DNA of 21,933 bases, taken from assembly GCA_043802925.1 (NCBI GenBank), contig JAZDKP010000105.1, positions 1 through 21,933 of the forward strand, read 5' to 3'. Every line of letters begins with the position of its first letter. Positions within the stretch are counted from its first letter, which is position 1. Of the stretch, positions 8,154-13,497 are shown piece after piece. The notes below the pieces were generated by a model that ran no database searches, was not told the origin of the DNA, and saw nothing but the letters and a program-made list of their open reading frames with translations. This stretch comes from JAZDKP01 sp043802925. GTDB lineage: Bacteria; Fibrobacterota; OXYB2-FULL-49-7; JAEUSG01. A program made the position numbers and the translations under genes.

Positions 8154-8174
8154 GTGATTCATTTTTTGCATCAC
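8154..8174. promoter_or_regulatory. inverted repeat, likely VapBC operator
   Basis: GTGAT (8154-8158) and ATCAC (8170-8174) form an inverted repeat with an 11-base spacer, placed between the predicted transcription start and the AAAGGAGG ribosome site. VapBC pairs normally repress themselves by ribbon-helix-helix antitoxin binding to such repeats at the promoter. The right half shares TTTGCATCACA with the palindrome at 4329-4344. Confidence 0.4.
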
Positions 8175-8186
8175 AAAAGGAGGAAT

Positions 8187-8441
8187 ATGAAAACCATCAG
8201 CCTGCACGGCATTGACAATGCGTTGAACGACCACATCCGGGAACACGCAACAGCCATGGGCTTGAGCGTAAACAAGACGGTTAAGAGCCTGCTTGAAAAA
8301 TCGCTTGGCATGGCAAAGGAAACCGGTCAAAAAGGTCTTTTTGACGACCTTTGCGGCGTCTGGTCTAAAAAGGAAGAACAGGAATTCCGGAAAAAGACGA
8401 AAGGCTTTGAAAAAATCGATCCCGCGGACTGGAAGAAATGA
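8187..8441 (+). CDS. vapB: VapB-type ribbon-helix-helix antitoxin
   Basis: 84 residues. The start at 8187 is chosen because AAAGGAGG lies 4-5 bases upstream; the frame is open for another 13 codons but with no better ribosome site. Residues 1-42 show a ribbon-helix-helix pattern: a short basic/hydrophobic strand (M-K-T-I-S-L-H), then two amphipathic helices (A-L-N-D-H-I-R-E-H-A and S-V-N-K-T-V-K-S-L-L-E-K-S-L). The lysine/glutamate-rich tail ending F-E-K-I-D-P-A-D-W-K-K resembles the toxin-wrapping end of VapB proteins. It overlaps the toxin gene by the ATGA at 8438-8441, so production is coupled. It should neutralise the PIN toxin and bind the operator upstream. Confidence 0.85.
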   Translation: MKTISLHGIDNALNDHIREHATAMGLSVNKTVKSLLEKSLGMAKETGQKGLFDDLCGVWSKKEEQEFRKKTKGFEKIDPADWKK

Positions 8442-8845
8442 GCCGGATAATCCTGGACACCAATGCGGTTTCGTCGTTTTTTTCCGGCAACAGGGAGGTT
8501 CTTGCTTCTTTTGAAGAGGCCGGGACAATTTTCATGTCCGTCGTGGTTATGGGAGAGCTTTATGCAGGTTTCCACGGGGGCTCCCTGTTCAAGAGGAACA
8601 AGGATTTTCTCCATGCGTTTCTGAAAAAACCCACGGTCAAAGTGCTTGCCGTTTCAGATGAAACCGCTGAAATCTTCGGCGCCATCAAGCACCAGCTGCG
8701 GCAAGCGGGTACCCCCCTACCCGTCAATGACATCTGGCTGGCGGCTCAAACCATGGAAACAGGCGCCAAACTGGTGACCTACGACCGTCATTTTCTGCTC
8801 GTTCCCGGCCTCCGGCTGTGGAGCGAAATGGAATTCGGCCGCTAA
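8438..8845 (+). CDS. vapC: VapC-type PIN-domain ribonuclease toxin
   Basis: 135 residues, the usual VapC length, starting inside the antitoxin stop (ATGA). All four acidic metal ligands of the PIN fold are present: D7 in L-D-T-N-A, E40 in G-E-L-Y-A-G, D98 in N-D-I-W-L-A-A, and D116 in T-Y-D-R-H-F. VapC toxins are Mg-dependent endoribonucleases, often cutting initiator tRNA or rRNA; the target here is unknown. The gene appears intact, so the module is probably active. Its stop at 8845 is only three bases from the stop codon of the convergent flgI gene, with no terminator between. Confidence 0.92.
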   Translation: MSRIILDTNAVSSFFSGNREVLASFEEAGTIFMSVVVMGELYAGFHGGSLFKRNKDFLHAFLKKPTVKVLAVSDETAEIFGAIKHQLRQAGTPLPVNDIWLAAQTMETGAKLVTYDRHFLLVPGLRLWSEMEFGR

Positions 8846-8848
8846 ACC

Positions 8849-9949
8849 TTACATCACCACCAGTTCCGCATTGAGCGCGCCCGCGCGCTTGATGGCCTGG
8901 AAGATGGACATGATGTCGCGCGGTGAAGCGCCGATATTATTGAGCGCCTTGGCAAGGTCTCCTACGTTCGTGGTCTTGTTCAGCACCACCATCTCGGGCT
9001 TCTCCTCCTCCACCGCCACGGTGGATGCGGTATCCGTGCGGGTCTGGCCCATGGAGTACGGTGCGGGCTGCACGGTCTTGGGCGTTTGGGTCACGGTCAC
9101 AGAAATGCTCCCGTGCGACACCGCCACTTCGTCGATGGTCACACCGGTTCCGGCAACGATGGTGCCCGTCTTCTCATTGATGACCACGCGGGCCACGCGG
9201 CTCGGTTCAAATTCCATCTGCTCGATTTTGGAGACAAAACCCATGAGGTCGTTCTTAAACTGCTCAGGGACACTGATTTCCACGCTCGCGGCATCAATGG
9301 TTTTGGCCAGCGTTGCGTTGAGTCCTGTATTAATGGACTTGGTCATTTCAACGGCGGACGTAAAATCCGGCGTGGCGAGTGAAAGCCGTATAAGACGGGT
9401 GTTGAGTTCGTTGCTCAGGATTTCCTTTTTGACCTGCGCGCCGCCAGTGATATCGCCCGCGAGCGGGTGATTCTTCTTGCGCATGACCTCCTTGACGTGC
9501 GAAACGCTGTAACCGCCGATGGCCACGGAGCCCTGGGCCACGGCAAAGATGTCGCCATTGCCGTCCTGGAGCGGGGTCATGAGCAGGGTCCCGCCCTCAA
9601 GGCTGGTCGCGTCACCGAGGGAGGCGACCGACACGTCGAGTTTGGCACCCCGTTTGGTAAAGGCGGGCAGGGTGCTGGTGACCATGACAGCCGCCACGTT
9701 GCGTACGCGAATCTGGGTCAGGGGAATCACCACACCGAGGTTGCGGAGCATGTTAACGATGGAGTTGACCGTGAACATGGTGCGGCTGCCGTCGCCGGAG
9801 CCGTCGAGGCCGACCACGAGACCGTAGCCGATGAGTTGGACCTCCTCGAGCCCTTCGACGCGCGCAACGTCCTTGACACGAACCTGCGCGGATGCGGAAA
9901 GCGCGGTCAGCAGAACCACGGCCATCAGGAATATCATTGTTTTTTTCAT
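8849..9949 (-). CDS. flgI: flagellar P-ring protein FlgI
   Basis: 366 residues, the usual FlgI length. An AAAGGAG ribosome site precedes the ATG at 9949. The signal peptide (MKKTMIFLMAVVLLTALSASA) directs it to the periplasm. The family signature is clear: R-V-K-D-V-A-R-V-E-G (about 23-32), then L-I-G-Y-G-L-V-V-G-L-D-G-S-G-D, N-M-L-R-N-L-G-V and V-R-N-V-A-A-V-M-V-T-S-T-L-P. The C-terminal segment reads D-L-A-K-A-L-N-N-I-G-A-S-P-R-D. FlgI polymers form the ring around the rod at the peptidoglycan layer. It is the last gene of the flgF-flgI run, 13 bases after flgH. The rod muramidase gene flgJ, often next, is absent; a convergent vapBC module lies there instead. Confidence 0.97.
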   Translation of the reverse strand: MKKTMIFLMAVVLLTALSASAQVRVKDVARVEGLEEVQLIGYGLVVGLDGSGDGSRTMFTVNSIVNMLRNLGVVIPLTQIRVRNVAAVMVTSTLPAFTKRGAKLDVSVASLGDATSLEGGTLLMTPLQDGNGDIFAVAQGSVAIGGYSVSHVKEVMRKKNHPLAGDITGGAQVKKEILSNELNTRLIRLSLATPDFTSAVEMTKSINTGLNATLAKTIDAASVEISVPEQFKNDLMGFVSKIEQMEFEPSRVARVVINEKTGTIVAGTGVTIDEVAVSHGSISVTVTQTPKTVQPAPYSMGQTRTDTASTVAVEEEKPEMVVLNKTTNVGDLAKALNNIGASPRDIMSIFQAIKRAGALNAELVVM

Positions 9950-9962
9950 GATGCAATCTCCT

Positions 9963-10529
9963 TTAAAAAAGCCACGTGAAGAAGCGGGTCACAATTCCCG
10001 GCTTCTGCGTGTCATTCAGGGTCCCGTCGCCCGTGTAGGTAATCTTCGCGTCCGCGATGCTGTAGGAAAAAATGGTATTGTCCGCCCGGATGTCCTCGGG
10101 ACGGATGATGCCGGACACATGGATCATCTCTTTTTCATTATTGACGGCCACGAGCTTGCTTCCCTGGATAAGGAGGTTGCCATTGTCGTGGACCTCCACG
10201 ATGCGCGCGGTCACTTTGGCCTTAAGGACGCCGCTGCGCGAGGTTTCGCCCCGCCCCTGAAAATCCGCGTTATTCTTGCCCGAGAAGCTCCACTGGGGCA
10301 GAAAGCTCATGAGCCCGCCGCCTGAGGCGCCCGTGGTAAGCCCCACGTCGCTGCCGGACTTGCTGTCCGTGAGCGTTTTGTTGTTGGCCTGCGCATCCTC
10401 GATGATGAGAATGGTGATGATATCGTCGATTTTCTTGGCCTTTTTGTCGCCGTAAAGCGAGTAGATACCCGCCTGCGCGGCCGCGGCCAGGAACGCGGTG
10501 ACTAAAAGGGCTGTGATGACTTTATTCAT
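9963..10529 (-). CDS. flgH: flagellar L-ring protein FlgH, without lipobox cysteine
   Basis: 188 residues. The ATG at 10529 overlaps the flgA stop (ATGA), with GGAGG upstream inside flgA. FlgH signatures are present: D-D-I-I-T-I-L-I-I-E-D-A-Q-A-N-N (about 35-50), a glycine-rich segment, G-R-G-E-T-S-R-S-G-V-L-K-A-K-V-T-A (about 92-108), then N-G-N-L-L-I-Q-G and S-G-I-I-R-P-E-D-I. It forms the outer-membrane bushing of the flagellar rod. The N-terminus has a signal peptide ending A-A-A-A-Q-A and continues G-I-Y-S-L-Y, and no cysteine occurs anywhere in the protein. The lipid anchor typical of enterobacterial FlgH is therefore missing, and processing by signal peptidase I is predicted. The protein is also slightly short for the family. 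Confidence 0.95.
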   Translation of the reverse strand: MNKVITALLVTAFLAAAAQAGIYSLYGDKKAKKIDDIITILIIEDAQANNKTLTDSKSGSDVGLTTGASGGGLMSFLPQWSFSGKNNADFQGRGETSRSGVLKAKVTARIVEVHDNGNLLIQGSKLVAVNNEKEMIHVSGIIRPEDIRADNTIFSYSIADAKITYTGDGTLNDTQKPGIVTRFFTWLF

Positions 10530-11515
10530 AATACGCCTCCGTTATAATCGCTGGACAATGAGACTTCCCCTTCACCGCACACAAAGCCCGTGACCAGCTT
10601 TTTGTTAAGCTCGCTCCGCACGCGGATGCGGGCCCCCATGACGCCGTCTTCTTTGGCGATGCCGTCGACTTCGACCTGCGCGCTCTTTTCGCGGAGGATG
10701 ATGCGGACCCGCTCCCCTTTCCGCACAAGCGGCGGGTCGTTGACATTACGGTCCGTGAACACGGCGCCAATCGACACGGACTGCCCGGTCTGCTTGCCTG
10801 TGAGCGCCGAAGGCGTCAAAAAGACCCGGTCCGTGAGGTCCGTGATCTCGCGGATTTCGGTTCGGATATCAGCCGGGGTGAGCACGGTGTTACGCTTGAT
10901 TTTATTGTCCGCCACGCACACGGTCTCAAAGACGCGAAAGCGCAGCGTGACCGGAAATTTCTTCACCATTTCCCCGTTGTTCTTTACAAGGACGTTCATG
11001 GGCTCGCTGCCCCGCCAGTCGCAATCCTCCTGCGGTTCCAGCTCCAGCGTACAGTCCGCGTCCGGCAGAATCACCTGTTCGGGCACGGAGGTGAACGCGA
11101 CCTGGATTTTGTCCTGTGCAAAAGGCGCTTTTTCCCGGACCTGTTTGCGGAGAATCTCGGTGATGCGGGCTCCGTCGAGCGTGCGGGACGCGGTTTCGAT
11201 GGAAACATCCTTGGGCCCGCTGACCGTGATGGCCTCTCCCTGCCTGCGGAAGGGGTTGAGATAGGTCCGGTCAATGCGTTCAGTGTCAAAACGGCGGTTG
11301 TAGCCGGCGATAGCCGACTTGCCAATCTTAATGGACGACAGCGTCTCCGTGAGGGAGTCGCTGTCCGCGGTCACGGCCGCGATGTCGGAAAGGACGATTT
11401 CGGAGCGGTTCACGGGCTTTCCGTCGTGAAAGACAACCTGGGCCCGCCCGCACGCGGGAAGCACGAGGGCCACGAGCAGGAACCCCGCGGCCGCACTGTA
11501 TTTCATCGCTCCCAT
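10526..11515 (-). CDS. flgA: flagellar P-ring assembly chaperone FlgA
   Basis: 329 residues from the ATG at 11515; a second ATG at 11506 (three codons in) cannot be excluded because neither has a strong ribosome site. A signal peptide covers about residues 1-26; the single cysteine in L-P-A-C has Pro at -2 and is a poor lipobox. The C-terminal third matches the FlgA SAF-like region: K-I-K-R-N-T-V-L-T-P-A-D-I (about 207-219), T-G-K-Q-T-G-Q-S-V-S-I-G, L-V-R-K-G-E-R-V-R-I-I, D-G-I-A-K-E-D-G-V-M-G-A-R-I-R-V-R. FlgA is the periplasmic chaperone for FlgI assembly. The protein is at the long end for the family, owing to an extra N-terminal region of about 100 residues. It lies 24 bases after flgG and overlaps flgH by four bases. 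Confidence 0.92.
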   Translation of the reverse strand: MGAMKYSAAAGFLLVALVLPACGRAQVVFHDGKPVNRSEIVLSDIAAVTADSDSLTETLSSIKIGKSAIAGYNRRFDTERIDRTYLNPFRRQGEAITVSGPKDVSIETASRTLDGARITEILRKQVREKAPFAQDKIQVAFTSVPEQVILPDADCTLELEPQEDCDWRGSEPMNVLVKNNGEMVKKFPVTLRFRVFETVCVADNKIKRNTVLTPADIRTEIREITDLTDRVFLTPSALTGKQTGQSVSIGAVFTDRNVNDPPLVRKGERVRIILREKSAQVEVDGIAKEDGVMGARIRVRSELNKKLVTGFVCGEGEVSLSSDYNGGVL

Positions 11516-11539
11516 TGCCTGTCCCCTGGCGTTTATCGT

Positions 11540-12334
11540 TTATCGTTTCAACTGGTTGGCTATCTGCAGCATTTCATCGGAAGTGGAGACGCCCTTGGAG
11601 CAGATTTCGTAGGCGCGCTGGGCCATGATCATATTAACCATTTCTTCGACAATCATAATATTGCTGGTTTCAAGTTTGCCTTGTTCCACCACGCCCATGG
11701 TCTCTTCGCCGGGTTTGGCCACAATGGGCGCGCCCGATGCTGGAGTGGCCGCGTACAGGCTGCCGCCCAGGGCCTTGAGGCCCGCCGGATTCACAAACCG
11801 CGCTATTTCGAGCTGTCCAAACTCCTGCGTCACATCCTCCCCCACCATCTGGATATACAGGCGGCCGTCCGTATCAATAGTAACCGTATCAACCTGGCCG
11901 TCCACGGGAAGGCTGATTTCGGGCTCAAGCAGGTAACCGCTGCTGTTGACCAGCACGCCCTCGCTGCTGACTTTGAAGGCGCCGTCACGGCTGTAGCCGA
12001 TTGTACCATCCGGCCGCATAATCTGAAAAAAACCGTCGCCTTCAATGGCCCAGTCAAACTTGTTGTCCGTCTGGATGATATTACCCTGCGTGAACATCTT
12101 CTGGTTGCCCGCGACCTGGACGCCGAGGCCCACCTGGAGGCCCGTGGGGTGCACGGCCTGCTCGGAGATGTTTTCGCCCGGTTCCTGGATATTTTGATAA
12201 AGGAGGTCCTGGAACTCGAGGCGGGACTTTTTAAAGCCCACGGTGTTCGCGTTCGCCAGGTTGTTGGAAATGTTATCCACGTACATTTGCTGGGCCTTCA
12301 TGCCCGTGGCCGCGGAATATATGGAGCGAATCAT
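11540..12334 (-). CDS. flgG: flagellar distal rod protein FlgG
   Basis: 264 residues, the standard FlgG length, with an AAAGGAAA ribosome site before the ATG at 12334. The rod-protein N-terminal motif (S-A-A-T-G-M-K-A-Q-Q, then N-I-S-N-N-L-A-N-A-N-T-V-G-F-K) and the C-terminal heptad helix (M-V-N-M-I-M-A-Q-R-A-Y-E, ending S-D-E-M-L-Q-I-A-N-Q-L) are intact. The FlgG-specific L-G-V-Q-V-A segment and D-G-F-F-Q-I-M-R-P-D-G are also present. FlgG subunits build the distal rod passing through the P and L rings encoded downstream. The stop codon lies in a short tandem repeat (TAAACGA repeated), giving two successive stops. Confidence 0.97.
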   Translation of the reverse strand: MIRSIYSAATGMKAQQMYVDNISNNLANANTVGFKKSRLEFQDLLYQNIQEPGENISEQAVHPTGLQVGLGVQVAGNQKMFTQGNIIQTDNKFDWAIEGDGFFQIMRPDGTIGYSRDGAFKVSSEGVLVNSSGYLLEPEISLPVDGQVDTVTIDTDGRLYIQMVGEDVTQEFGQLEIARFVNPAGLKALGGSLYAATPASGAPIVAKPGEETMGVVEQGKLETSNIMIVEEMVNMIMAQRAYEICSKGVSTSDEMLQIANQLKR

Positions 12335-12362
12335 GGTGTTTCCTTTCGCTTTCGTTTTCAGG

Positions 12363-12464
12363 TCAGGCGATCACGGCCCAGAAATTCTGGACCATGCCGT
12401 AGGTCGTGGCCATCACGACCGAGGAGAAGGCAAGCACGATGAGGTTGAACAGGGACTGTTTCAT
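12363..12464 (-). CDS. 33-residue membrane mini-protein in the flagellar operon
   Basis: A small frame between flgF and flgG encodes 33 residues: M-K-Q-S-L-F-N-L-I-V-L-A-F-S-S-V-V-M-A, then T-T-Y-G-M-V-Q-N-F-W-A-V-I-A, stop TGA. A full GGAGGT ribosome site sits four bases before the ATG at 12464, and no other start could use it. The gene begins 17 bases after the flgF stop and ends 28 bases before the flgG ATG, so it is co-transcribed. Residues 5-19 form a hydrophobic helix after one lysine, consistent with a single membrane span; the remainder is also apolar. I do not recognise the family. Its place suggests an accessory role in rod or ring assembly, but this is inference, and an untranslated spacer remains possible. 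Confidence 0.6.
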   Translation of the reverse strand: MKQSLFNLIVLAFSSVVMATTYGMVQNFWAVIA

Positions 12465-12481
12465 ATTACCTCCGCTTTGGT

Positions 12482-13216
12482 TTACCGGATTCGTCCGACT
12501 TCATTCACGGCCTTGTTGAGCGTCTGGTCGCTCGCCTGCATGGCCCGCTCGTCCGACTCGTAGTTCCGGAAGCTCGAAATCATTTTTACCATGGTTTCGA
12601 CAGGGTTCACATTGGACCCTTCGAGGTGGCCCTGGTTGAGCTTGAAGTTACCGGGAGCGGCGTCGAGGGTCTGTTCGCTTTTTTCGTAGAGGTTATAGCC
12701 TGATTTCACGAGGAAATAGGGCTTTTCAAACTGGCCCATTTTCAGCTTGTTGACGATACGGCCGTCCACCACCACACTACCGTCAGTCTGAAGGCTCACA
12801 CTTTTGCCCTGGATCGGAATGGCTTTGTCCGTCTCGCCGATGATTTTTTCGCCGTTGAGCGTGGCCAGGTCGCCGTCCTTGTCGATGGTGAGCGCACCGT
12901 TGCGGGTATAGGCCACGGTATTGTCAGGCCGCATGACAGTGAAAAAGGCCTCCCCTTCAATGGCCACGTCGAGCGGGTTACCGGTCTGGACCATGGGGCC
13001 GGGCCGGTAGTCCACGGCCACTTCGTCGATGGTATGTTCGTCATTCAGGAAGGGCTGGCGCTGGTCGTTTTGCGTGTGCGTGAGCATGGCGCGGGTGAAA
13101 AGCTCGGTCTGTTTGTAACCCGTTGTATTGACGTTGGCCAGGTTGTTGGAAATGGTCTCCTGCTTGCGCAGGTTGGCCTTCATTCCTTCAGAAGCTGTGT
13201 AAATGCCTTTTACCAT
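12482..13216 (-). CDS. flgF: flagellar proximal rod protein FlgF
   Basis: 244 residues from the ATG at 13216, preceded by a purine-rich ribosome site (GGAGAAAAGAGA). The frame is open for another 24 codons, but these run into the sigma-54 promoter and would add a non-family sequence. The rod-protein signature begins at residue 2 (V-K-G-I-Y-T-A-S-E-G-M-K), followed by I-S-N-N-L-A-N-V-N-T-T-G-Y-K. The middle holds D-V-A-I-E-G-E-A-F-F-T-V-M-R-P-D and the end M-V-K-M-I-S-S-F-R-N-Y-E-S. The length is shorter than FlgG, and its place before flgG fits FlgF. It is the first gene of the operon. Confidence 0.93.
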   Translation of the reverse strand: MVKGIYTASEGMKANLRKQETISNNLANVNTTGYKQTELFTRAMLTHTQNDQRQPFLNDEHTIDEVAVDYRPGPMVQTGNPLDVAIEGEAFFTVMRPDNTVAYTRNGALTIDKDGDLATLNGEKIIGETDKAIPIQGKSVSLQTDGSVVVDGRIVNKLKMGQFEKPYFLVKSGYNLYEKSEQTLDAAPGNFKLNQGHLEGSNVNPVETMVKMISSFRNYESDERAMQASDQTLNKAVNEVGRIR

Positions 13217-13271
13217 AATCTCTTTTCTCCCGTTAACGATCCGACGCCTCCCAAGGCGCCACAGGGGAAAA

Positions 13272-13287
13272 AGCAAAGCCCATGCCA
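13272..13287 (-). promoter_or_regulatory. sigma-54 promoter of the flagellar operon
   Basis: Read on the minus strand, TGGCATG-N4-TTGCT matches the sigma-54 pattern TGGCAYR-N4-TTGCW at every defined base. The GG and GC dinucleotides sit at -24 and -12 with correct spacing. Transcription would start near 13262, about 45 bases before the flgF ATG. Sigma-54 control of rod and ring genes is known in several flagellated bacteria, so the site suits its place. Confidence 0.75.
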
Positions 13288-13364
13288 TGGGAAAAAGGTG
13301 AAACGTCAGGCCAAACTTGAAGCGTCCGTTTGCTTGCGTATACAGGGGTTACGGGGAAGCTCAT

Positions 13365-13383
13365 GTGAAAGTTAAAGTGAAAG
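13365..13383. repeat. GTGAAAG direct repeats, possible activator site
   Basis: Two copies of GTGAAAG (13365-13371 and 13377-13383) are spaced 12 bases start to start. They lie about 80-110 bases upstream of the sigma-54 -24/-12 elements of flgF, the usual distance for enhancer-binding activators of the NtrC/FleQ class. A second partial repeat, CCGTTT...CCCGTTT, follows at about 13391-13406. No other gene lies in the 281-base divergent gap 13217-13497. Confidence 0.3.
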
Positions 13384-13497
13384 GAAAGGTCCGTTTTACC
13401 CGTTTAAGGTAATTTATGCCTGAACTTTTTTTAAGCCTGTGGCAACGGGAAATATTTATTTTTGGAATAACACCGTCAGACAGGAGAGGCTATTACC

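Noticed and set aside
13217..13288. Longer N-terminus of FlgF
   Set aside because: It spans the sigma-54 promoter and adds sequence absent from rod proteins, whose conserved start is at residue 2 of the chosen model.
13433..13462. Sigma-70-like boxes (TTTAAG-17-TATTTA) before the GH42-like gene
   Set aside because: Each box matches only about 3/6 bases; too weak to call.
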